13,652 bases of DNA, taken from Chthonomonadaceae bacterium. Lineage in GTDB: Bacteria > Armatimonadota > Chthonomonadetes > Chthonomonadales > Chthonomonadaceae. Of this stretch, positions 6,261-13,388 are shown one piece after another (the stretch's first letter is position 1; the number at the start of each line of letters is the position of its first letter). The DNA is taken from positions 1-13,652 of the forward strand of contig JANXLO010000677.1 of the NCBI GenBank assembly GCA_025355115.1, in the 5' to 3' direction. Below the pieces are notes generated by a model. It was given only the letters and a program-made list of their open reading frames with translations. It searched no databases and had not been told where the DNA came from. The translations under genes and the position numbers were made by a program.

Positions 6261-7301
6261 CTACCCCGACACTCTCGGGGAGATGCAGGAGGCGCGAAAA
6301 ATTAGTGACACAGGGACATGAACGCTGACTGCCGGCTCTGGACATTTATTTGTCAGCGCGTGCTGCATACGCTCATGCAGCCTTCTGACCGCCAGCCGCC
6401 CCATGAACTCTTTGTTGACCCTCACCGTCGTGAGTTGAGGGTGCATATGCGCGGCAAATGGAACATCGTCGAATCCAATTAGACTGAGATCCTCAGGGAT
6501 TTTAAGCTCGAGTTCTCTGCAAACTCGCACGGCATCCAGCGCATGCTTGTCGTTCACGCAGATCAGAGCGGTAGGCCGAAGCGGTGAGTGCAGCATCTGC
6601 ACAAGCGCCTTTTCGCTTTCGAACTCCGACTGACCAGAAGCCAGGAGAGACTTATCAGGCGTGATCCCGGACTCGAAAAGCGCGCTTCTGTAGCCGCGCA
6701 AGCGGTCTGTGAAAGTTGTCACCTGCGGCTCCGTGACAAAAAAGCCGATCCGCCGATGGCCTAGTTCAAGCAGATACGTAACGGCAGCATACGCACCGCC
6801 GAAACCGTCGGAAAGTACACTTTCGTAGTTGCCTGTCTCGTCTCGATTGTCCAAAAGCACGATCTGCGGAACGTGCCGAGCAAACATTTCCAGAATCGCG
6901 GCCTCCGCTGTCCCAACCAGAAGCATTCCTCCCACTGCCCGCTCAACGATCATTCGGGGCAACTCCTGCGATATGCTGTGCCGATCCGTGGTGTCAAGCA
7001 TCAGATATAGGCCGAGCAGAGATGCTTCGGACTGGGCTCCTGACAACATGGGCGCATAGAATGTATTTGTATGTAAATTGTCCGTGCTATGTGCTGCAAA
7101 GAACTGAAAACCGATGCAACCATTTGCAGTGCAATCCGGCGCTGGAGTTCGCCGCTGGCGTGGACGATAGTCAAGCAGCTTCGCAGCGTCGAGAACGCGC
7201 TGTCGCGTCTTGTCGTTCATGACTTCAGGTGAACTGAACGTCCGCGAGACGGAAGCCACCGAAACTCCTGCTTTTTGCGCCACCTCGTGGATAGTTGCCA
7301 T
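6261..7301 (-). CDS. LacI-family transcriptional regulator
   Basis: Sugar-responsive repressor-type protein of 346 residues. The N-terminal helix-turn-helix is canonical (MATIHEVAQKAGVSVASVSR, 1-20, then residues 21-45 with KTRQRVLDAAKLLDY). A periplasmic-binding-protein-like effector domain follows from about residue 62: IGFQFF, a segment with GGMLLVG, RRIGFF, DRLRGYRSAL, LICVNDKHALDAV, IPEDLSLIGFDDVPFAAHMHPQLTTVRVN and MGRLAVRRL, all typical. The usual hinge motif (YRPNxLARSL) is replaced by YRPRQRRTPAPDC, which has two prolines and no hinge Leu. ATG 7301-7299 agrees with the family N-terminus; there is no SD, and a promoter abuts the start codon. It precedes the lipoprotein and prepilin genes on the same strand and plausibly regulates them and itself. 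The effector sugar cannot be inferred. Confidence 0.94.
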   Translation of the reverse strand: MATIHEVAQKAGVSVASVSRTFSSPEVMNDKTRQRVLDAAKLLDYRPRQRRTPAPDCTANGCIGFQFFAAHSTDNLHTNTFYAPMLSGAQSEASLLGLYLMLDTTDRHSISQELPRMIVERAVGGMLLVGTAEAAILEMFARHVPQIVLLDNRDETGNYESVLSDGFGGAYAAVTYLLELGHRRIGFFVTEPQVTTFTDRLRGYRSALFESGITPDKSLLASGQSEFESEKALVQMLHSPLRPTALICVNDKHALDAVRVCRELELKIPEDLSLIGFDDVPFAAHMHPQLTTVRVNKEFMGRLAVRRLHERMQHALTNKCPEPAVSVHVPVSLIFRASCISPRVSG

Positions 7302-7306
7302 ATTTC

Positions 7307-7335
7307 ATTGTATCATGCATGAACAGTCAAGTCAA
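7307..7335 (-). promoter_or_regulatory. LacI-gene promoter, predicted leaderless transcript, with palindrome in spacer
   Basis: On the minus strand TTGACT (7335-7330), a 17-bp spacer and TACAAT (7312-7307) make a near-consensus sigma-70 type promoter. Only 5 nt separate the -10 box from the ATG at 7301, placing the transcription start at or within 1 nt of the start codon. The absence of an SD agrees with leaderless translation. A 10-bp perfect palindrome, TCATGCATGA (7313-7322), fills the spacer and is a candidate autoregulatory operator. Confidence 0.7.
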
Positions 7336-7344
7336 GTTCATTTA

Positions 7345-7486
7345 CAGCACTATCGCTTATTGGACGTCATTTATTTACTGTAAGCGCGCAGACATAGCAC
7401 AACTTTCGGCATTTGCCGCTTCGCGTTAAGCCATCATTCGCTCTAAGTGCTGTACAATCATATTTATGCACTGCCAGCAGCACTAT
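7345..7486. repeat. Repeated CAGCACT/AGTGCTG elements in the intergenic region
   Basis: CAGCACTAT occurs at 7345-7353 and again at 7478-7486, and the complement AGTGCTG at 7446-7452 pairs with CAGCACT at 7478-7484 as a dyad 25 bp apart. Other short dyads nearby are TTAC-T-GTAA (7375-7383) and CTAGC-4-GCTAG (7497-7510). This 331-bp region (7302-7632) between divergent genes holds no convincing gene; besides these repeats it holds the two outward promoters. Confidence 0.4.
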
Positions 7487-7543
7487 ATCTCTTTAGCTAG
7501 CACTTGCTAGTATTAGGCTTACAACAACATTTGCCCGATGTGT

Positions 7544-7572
7544 TTGACCGGCCCTCCGCGTTGTGTTATAAT
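7544..7572 (+). promoter_or_regulatory. Strong promoter of the UPF0182 gene
   Basis: TTGACC at 7544-7549, a 17-bp spacer, and a perfect TATAAT at 7567-7572. Transcription should start near 7579, giving a leader of about 54 nt with AAGGAG (7617-7622) before the ATG at 7633. AGGAGACCTCCT at the SD is self-complementary and may partly mask it. Confidence 0.85.
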
Positions 7573-7632
7573 TGACGCTGAAGGGACTCGGCCGCAGGGG
7601 ATCGCAGCGCCCTCAGAAGGAGACCTCCTCCC

Positions 7633-10593
7633 ATGGCAAAAAGAGACCGACCGGAGATTATTTTTCCGGATGACGATAATCAAAGTGCACCGCGTCCGAA
7701 CTTCCGCAAAATCTTCACCGCGCTCGGGCTTTTTCTGATACTGTTCATCCTCTATCACGACGCAGTTCCGCTCTATACCGACTGGCTCTGGTTCGGGGAA
7801 GTCGGCTATGCGGGAGTATTCACCACTACAATCGTAGCAAAGACCGCTCTTTTTCTTGTTTTCGGCCTGATTTTCTTCGCACTTTTCCATGGCAACGCAA
7901 TGCTGGCGCGACGATTCGCGCCCGAGCAGTCGGACAGATTTCTGATGGAGCGATTCGGCCCGGCGTGGGGACAGTCGCTGCAGCGGGCCATCAGCTGGAT
8001 CATCCTCGGCGTCTCTGCGTTCTTCAGCCTCTGGGCAGGGCGCCTCGCCGCGGACAACTGGACGCAGTGGCTTGAATTTCGCAACGCCGTGCCCTTCCAC
8101 CGCGCCGACCCGATCTTCGGCAACGACATCAGCTTCTACGTCTTCCGCCTCCCCTTTCTCAGCTCCATCGCCACGTTCGCGCTCGGCGCACTCATCATCA
8201 CCCTGATCGCAGTAGTGCTTATCCATGTGGCCGACACCGCCATCGACTCCTTCGCCGGGCTGCCGGACGTCAAAGGTGGCGTGCGGACTCAACTGCTGGC
8301 CCTCGTTGCCGCCATCGCGCTCGTGCAGGCGTTCGCCACTCGGCTCGACGCCTATCGTCTGCTGTTTCACGACAACGGGATCTTCACCGGAGCAGGCTAC
8401 ACCGATCTGCACTATCGCCTGTTCGCGCTCAATGCGCAGGCGGGACTGCTCGTCCTCACCGCTCTCGCCTGTCTCCTCACACTGCGCGGCGGGCCGGGAT
8501 TCCGCTGGCCGCTGACGGGCGCCGCAGCCTGGCTGGCCGTCATGTTGCTACTCGGGAATCTGGTTCCTGCGGTCGTCCAGAAGACAATAGTCGAGCCGAA
8601 CCAGTTCACGCAGGAGCAGGAGTATATTCGCCGCAACATCGCCTTCTCGCGGCAAGGCTTCGGCCTGGAGAGCGTGCGCCGCGTCGACAATTTTCCTGCT
8701 GACAACAGCCTGACCGCCGCGGGCCTTCAGGCCAATCGCGACACTCTCGATAACGTGCGCCTGTGGGACTACGAATATCTGGGCAAAGTCTATTCCCAGC
8801 TTCAGTCCATCAAGCCCTATTATAAGTTTGAGCAGGTGGCCGTCGGCGACAGCCGCGCTTATAATATAGATATCGACCGCTACCTCATTGGAGGCAAGAT
8901 GCGGCAGGTCATGCTCGCAGCTCGCGAGATGGACACCGATGCTCTCCCCGCCGCCGCGCAGACCTGGCAGAATCAACGCCTGGGCTACACGCACGGCTAC
9001 GGGATCGCGATGAGCCCCGTCAACCGGATCGCGGACGGCAATCCGGAGTACTTCCTCTCCGGCCTGCCCGTGACTGCCTCCGCTCAGGCCCCCGAGCTAA
9101 AGGTCTCGCAGCCCGACATCTACTACGGCCTGCTCGCGCATGACTATGTCTTTACGGACACGGCGCAGGGCGAGTTCGACTATCCCGCCACCGAAAACGC
9201 CAGCGTCGCCGGGTCTCAGGATCGGTACACAAACTATAAGGGCAAAGGCGGCATTCGAATCGGCAACTCCGAGCTTCGCAAGACCGCCTTTAGCATCCGC
9301 TTCGGCGACGCCAACGTTCTGCTAGCCAAGAACTTCACCGGCGACACCCGTGTTCTGTTCCATCGCGACATCCGCGATCGCCTCCAGACCATCGCTCCCT
9401 TTGTGCAACAGGACACGGATCCCTATCTTGTTGTCAACCCTGACGACGGCAAGCTGGTCTGGATGATCGACTGCTACACGCTCTCCGACAATTATCCCTA
9501 CTCGACTCCGCAGGAGATGCAGGTTAACCCGGTCACCTTCGTCGCGCCGAGCTACATACGCAACAGCGTCAAAGCCACCGTCGACGCCTACGACGGCACA
9601 GTCAGGCTCTATCTCGCAGACCCCAACGACCCCATCGCGCAGACCTATAGCCGCATCTTCCCCGGCTTGCTTCATCCGATGTCCGAGATGCCGAACGGCC
9701 TCCGCGCTCATCTGCGCTATCCTGAGGATCTGTTCCGACTCCAGCGATCCGTCTACGCCTCCTACCATGTTGACGACCCGCGTGTCTTCTATCTCAAGGA
9801 GGATGCCTGGGCGATTCCGGTCGAGCCGAATATCGACCAGTCCCCCGTCGTCAAGCGCGGCGATTCAACGGTCGATCAGCCGCCAGTCAGCAACCTTAAG
9901 CGCATGGAGCCCTACTACGTCATCATGCGGCTTCCGGAGGCCCCGCATGGCCAGACGGAGTTCCTGCTGATGAGCCCGCTCGCGCCGATCAACCGAGAGT
10001 CACAGAATATCCTGGGCTGGATGTGTGCCCGTTGCGATCCCGGCCACTACGGCGAACTGGTGCTGTATCGCTTTCCGCAGTCGGCCTCCGTGGCGGGCCC
10101 GTCTCAGATGGTTCAGCTCATCAACAGCGACCGCGTGATCTCGCCGCAGCTTTCGCTCCTGCGACAGGGCGGCTCCAGCGCTAGCCTCGGCAACATCCTG
10201 GTCATCCCAATCGAAAAATCACTGCTCTACATCGCCCCCCTCTACGTCGAGGCCAGCGGTCAGGCGAACAAGCTTCCGCAGCTCCAGAAGGTCATCGTGG
10301 CGTTCGGCGGGCGCGCAGTGATGGAGGACACGCTCGACCGTGCGCTCGCCTCACTCTTCCAGGGCGGTGAAGTTGCCCCAAGCGCGCCCAATAGCCCCTC
10401 AAACGAATCCCCGTCGAGCGGCCCTGCTCCCATTCTGCCTGTGGCGGTGCGCTCGTTGATCGAAAAGGCATCCGGCCAGTACGACGCCGCACAGGCAAAG
10501 CTAGCTGCCCGTGACCTCGTCGGATATGCTACCGCGATGAAGGAGTTCGAGAAAACACTCGCTGATCTTCGCCGCGCCAGCAAAGCTCGGTAG
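7633..10593 (+). CDS. UPF0182 family integral membrane protein (COG1615)
   Basis: A 986-residue UPF0182 protein, close to the family's usual size of about 900-1000. Seven N-terminal membrane segments can be drawn at about 28-45, 61-86, 119-139, 175-200, 218-236, 264-285 and 292-312, followed by a large domain probably outside the membrane. Family landmarks: TDWLWFGEVGY (49-59), DPIFGNDISFYVFRLPF (159-175), EPNQFTQEQEYIRRNIAFSR (321-340), LWDYEYLGKVYSQLQSIKPY, GIRIGN, ARCDPGHYGELVLYRFP, and SASLGNILVIPIEKSLLYI. A Pro/Ser-rich linker near 915-940 leads to a C-terminal helical tail, as in homologues. ATG 7633 has AAGGAG 10 nt upstream and a strong promoter. Function is not established for the family. 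The next membrane-protein gene begins 92 nt downstream. Confidence 0.95.
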   Translation: MAKRDRPEIIFPDDDNQSAPRPNFRKIFTALGLFLILFILYHDAVPLYTDWLWFGEVGYAGVFTTTIVAKTALFLVFGLIFFALFHGNAMLARRFAPEQSDRFLMERFGPAWGQSLQRAISWIILGVSAFFSLWAGRLAADNWTQWLEFRNAVPFHRADPIFGNDISFYVFRLPFLSSIATFALGALIITLIAVVLIHVADTAIDSFAGLPDVKGGVRTQLLALVAAIALVQAFATRLDAYRLLFHDNGIFTGAGYTDLHYRLFALNAQAGLLVLTALACLLTLRGGPGFRWPLTGAAAWLAVMLLLGNLVPAVVQKTIVEPNQFTQEQEYIRRNIAFSRQGFGLESVRRVDNFPADNSLTAAGLQANRDTLDNVRLWDYEYLGKVYSQLQSIKPYYKFEQVAVGDSRAYNIDIDRYLIGGKMRQVMLAAREMDTDALPAAAQTWQNQRLGYTHGYGIAMSPVNRIADGNPEYFLSGLPVTASAQAPELKVSQPDIYYGLLAHDYVFTDTAQGEFDYPATENASVAGSQDRYTNYKGKGGIRIGNSELRKTAFSIRFGDANVLLAKNFTGDTRVLFHRDIRDRLQTIAPFVQQDTDPYLVVNPDDGKLVWMIDCYTLSDNYPYSTPQEMQVNPVTFVAPSYIRNSVKATVDAYDGTVRLYLADPNDPIAQTYSRIFPGLLHPMSEMPNGLRAHLRYPEDLFRLQRSVYASYHVDDPRVFYLKEDAWAIPVEPNIDQSPVVKRGDSTVDQPPVSNLKRMEPYYVIMRLPEAPHGQTEFLLMSPLAPINRESQNILGWMCARCDPGHYGELVLYRFPQSASVAGPSQMVQLINSDRVISPQLSLLRQGGSSASLGNILVIPIEKSLLYIAPLYVEASGQANKLPQLQKVIVAFGGRAVMEDTLDRALASLFQGGEVAPSAPNSPSNESPSSGPAPILPVAVRSLIEKASGQYDAAQAKLAARDLVGYATAMKEFEKTLADLRRASKAR

Positions 10594-10615
10594 CAGACGC
10601 TCCCTTGCGCTCGTC

Positions 10616-10638
10616 TCCATGAGTCCGAGCCTCATGGA
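10616..10638 (+). other. Hairpin between the two large membrane-protein genes
   Basis: TCCATGAG (10616-10623) and CTCATGGA (10631-10638) form a perfect 8-bp stem with a 7-nt loop, 23 nt past the UPF0182 stop. No U-run follows, so it is probably not an intrinsic terminator; mRNA end stabilisation or attenuation of downstream expression are options. Confidence 0.45.
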
Positions 10639-10685
10639 AAGTCAATTGCCAAGGGCTGACAACTTTTCAAGAGAAAACACTCACT

Positions 10686-13361
10686 ATGCGCCTACCGCTT
10701 CTGTCGCCCCTGCACAACCAAGCTCTCACGGACAGCCAGAACTGGCATGACAACCCGTTTGTGAACCGGGATCACCGCCGGGACATAAAACGCAAACAGC
10801 CTTTCAAGCTTTTCGCCTGGATGGCTGGAGTCATGCTGATTTTGGGCGGCTTCGGAATGTGGGGCATATGGCTGCTGATGCTCAGCAATGTGAACATTCC
10901 CTGGTTTCTTGGCGGTGATCTGGGAACCGTGCTCTGCATTTTGATCGCAGGACTGCATGTCTGGTTCATCGCGGGAGCTTCACAGGCTCGGGCGACCCTC
11001 ATGCTCGCGCAGGAGGCGCATAAGGACACTCTCTCCTCTTTGCTTCTGCTGCCGATGACGCCTTTCCAGCTGCTGCTTCAGGTGGGCGTCTACCCCTGGC
11101 TCGTAGGCATGCGGACGGCGCTCGCGCTTCTCCCTCTCTATGTTCTCTGCATAGGGCTTGACGGAATCAGCGGGCTAGATCTTCTAATGCTCTATGTCGT
11201 CTTCGGCCTGATCTCCGTCTCTTTTCCCCTGTGGCGGCGTCCAATTTTGAGCGAGACAGCATTAGTTGTCTCCCCCACACAGGCATCGATCGGCAATAAC
11301 GCGGCGATGGCGCAGGCCGCAATGGGGACTGGACAGACCAATTCGGGCCTTCAATCGAACGCTCAAAGCAGCTCCGGCGGCTGGATGGCGCTGGTCTTCG
11401 TGCTGCCGATGCTCGTCGCCTTCTTCGCACTCATCAGCGGACGCGGTCCCGCTGGACTCTACGATATCTTGCACCCGTACTTCCCCGACTCCATCATCAA
11501 GCTGCTGATGCCCTCGCTCCTCTCCTGGCCCCTGCTGATCGGGCGGGGGCTAATTACACCGTTCGATTGGTTCGGAATTCCGTTTCCTCCTCTGCCCTTC
11601 GTGCTCGTGCTCTTTGCGCTGGCGCGTTATCTCCAGATAGTGCGCACGAGCGAGTTCATGAGCGTCGGATCTTTTCGCGATCTCGCTCAGCAGGCGACCT
11701 ACCTGCCGCGCCGCCACCTCGAGGGCGCCGTGCGGATCGGTCAGATGTTCATCGTAACGGGCTATTTGTGGAAGTGGGGGGTGCAGAACGGGGGCCTTGG
11801 CTTCGCGGCGAACACTGGCCTGAAGAGCAGCAGTGCGAATGGCATTACGGGCTTCGTCTACCTGCTGCTTTTCGCGACGATCTGGCGGGGGCTATATCGG
11901 GTCAGTCAGCTCGCCGCATGGCAGCGAGGGACGAAGGCCGCCCGCCCTGCCGTGCGTAAAATGGCCTTCGCGGCGGCGGCTCGCTACACTGCGGAGCCGT
12001 TCGTCTTTCTTCTGCTCTTCACGCTGGCCTGCGCCCTCATCTCCCGCACCAGCCCGTTCATGCCAGTCCTCCTCACGCTCACGGGGCGCATGCTGGCGAT
12101 TGGCCTGGGTGGAATGGCACTCTGCTATGGGGCGAGCCGGGTGTTCGGGCAGATGGCGATTGTCCTGGGCCTTGCCATCAGCATCGCGTGGACCATTCTG
12201 CTGTCCGGCTACCATCTGACGGTCTTCCAGCCCCTGGCCTACTTCAGCCCAACGCTGGGAATGATCTATCTTGGGCATCTCCCCTGGCTTCCATTGACTA
12301 GCCTGTTCGATCCCAAGGCCGCCTGGTGGCGATGGCCGCTCGAATGCGCCTCTGTTGGGACAGCACTGACGCTGACGGCGGCTGCGATGCGAATCAGGTA
12401 CACGGCGCAGATGCCTGAGAATGTGCGTCAGGTGCCCATCGACCCTACTCGCGTTGGAGAAGAGGTATTTTCCGATCCCCCGCTGACGCTCAAAGGCGAG
12501 AAGCTGCCTCAGTCCGACACTCCCCTGGTTCTTCAATTGATCGCGGCAATCCAAAAAGTGTCCGACAACGGGGTCATGGTCAAGGAGCTACGGGTGCGCC
12601 TGCGCGGCAAGCTCGACTTCTCCACCGTGCGCGGCGTACTCATCCTGATGGTCGCGGCTACTCTGACGCTTCAGCTCGGCCTGCCAATCGTCCCTGAACT
12701 GTTCGGCGGCGGAATGGCGACGGCGCTGTTCGGCAGAATGACGACAGGCGGCAGCATTATCTGCCTGCTCTATATCGCGATGCTCCTCAGAGCGATGTTC
12801 GCGGGATTCGCGACATTTCAAGCCTTCATCATCGAGCGCGATAAATCCACTCTCGGGTTCCTACTATTGACTCCCATGAGCAACCTCGGCATCGTTGTCG
12901 GAAAACTGGTCGGGATGCTGATTCCAGCGGGCGTTTTCGTCGCGTCCCTCGGGACGTGGACGCTCGTGCTCACTCTCGTGAATCTGCGTGAATTGGGGCC
13001 GATTTCGCTGGCAATATGGGCCGGCATGATGCTGTCCGCTCTAACGCTGGTGCTGACGCTTGGGATGCTGACGATGGCTCTCGCCAGCCTCTTCCCGAAG
13101 ATTCCAACGCAGTATGCCGGCTGCATGTGGGCAGTACTGATACAGGTAATTGTTCAGGCCTCCATTCATCTGGGCAGACATCTTATCGGCTATGTAACCG
13201 CCGTAAACCAAATGCTCGGACTTGGCGGCCTGGGACTATGGCTGCTCAGTCTCGTCATCGCTGTCCTGTTGACTATCCTCACAACCTCTTTGTCAGTTTT
13301 CGGCATCAGGCGGATGCGCTCGAAGGATCTAACATTTGCAGGCGCAAAGCGTGAGAGCTGA
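10686..13361 (+). CDS. Large polytopic membrane protein with two tandem ABC-2-permease-like modules
   Basis: An 891-residue, very hydrophobic protein, probably in the inner membrane with well over ten membrane segments. Two copies of an ABC-2-type permease signature can be seen. Copy 1 has NPFVNRDHRR (23-32) and, 87 residues later, EAHKDTLSSLLLLPMTPFQ (110-128). Copy 2 has NGVMVKELRVRLRG (628-641) and, 89 residues later, ERDKSTLGFLLLTPMSNLG (717-735). The basic helix plus the E-K-TL-LLLxPM motif is what I know from ABC-2 permeases that pair with a separate ATPase. Between the modules are a Gln/Ser/Asn-rich linker (about 195-231) and further membrane helices. No ATPase gene is visible in the window. 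ATG 10686 has no good SD (AGAG is 12 nt away), but no better start precedes the first membrane segment. An export or membrane-complex role is inferred, substrate unknown. Confidence 0.75.
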   Translation: MRLPLLSPLHNQALTDSQNWHDNPFVNRDHRRDIKRKQPFKLFAWMAGVMLILGGFGMWGIWLLMLSNVNIPWFLGGDLGTVLCILIAGLHVWFIAGASQARATLMLAQEAHKDTLSSLLLLPMTPFQLLLQVGVYPWLVGMRTALALLPLYVLCIGLDGISGLDLLMLYVVFGLISVSFPLWRRPILSETALVVSPTQASIGNNAAMAQAAMGTGQTNSGLQSNAQSSSGGWMALVFVLPMLVAFFALISGRGPAGLYDILHPYFPDSIIKLLMPSLLSWPLLIGRGLITPFDWFGIPFPPLPFVLVLFALARYLQIVRTSEFMSVGSFRDLAQQATYLPRRHLEGAVRIGQMFIVTGYLWKWGVQNGGLGFAANTGLKSSSANGITGFVYLLLFATIWRGLYRVSQLAAWQRGTKAARPAVRKMAFAAAARYTAEPFVFLLLFTLACALISRTSPFMPVLLTLTGRMLAIGLGGMALCYGASRVFGQMAIVLGLAISIAWTILLSGYHLTVFQPLAYFSPTLGMIYLGHLPWLPLTSLFDPKAAWWRWPLECASVGTALTLTAAAMRIRYTAQMPENVRQVPIDPTRVGEEVFSDPPLTLKGEKLPQSDTPLVLQLIAAIQKVSDNGVMVKELRVRLRGKLDFSTVRGVLILMVAATLTLQLGLPIVPELFGGGMATALFGRMTTGGSIICLLYIAMLLRAMFAGFATFQAFIIERDKSTLGFLLLTPMSNLGIVVGKLVGMLIPAGVFVASLGTWTLVLTLVNLRELGPISLAIWAGMMLSALTLVLTLGMLTMALASLFPKIPTQYAGCMWAVLIQVIVQASIHLGRHLIGYVTAVNQMLGLGGLGLWLLSLVIAVLLTILTTSLSVFGIRRMRSKDLTFAGAKRES

Positions 13362-13388
13362 CCGGGATCCCGAAGGCAGAAGCGAGTC

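Noticed and set aside
7519..8412. Minus-strand open frame (297 codons) opposite the UPF0182 N-terminus
   Set aside because: Highly charged, compositionally odd product typical of the antisense of a GC-rich gene. The plus strand is an unmistakable UPF0182 protein with promoter and SD.
11892..12554. Minus-strand open frame (220 codons) inside the large membrane-protein gene
   Set aside because: Arg/Gln/Glu-rich antisense of membrane-helix codons, without start signals.
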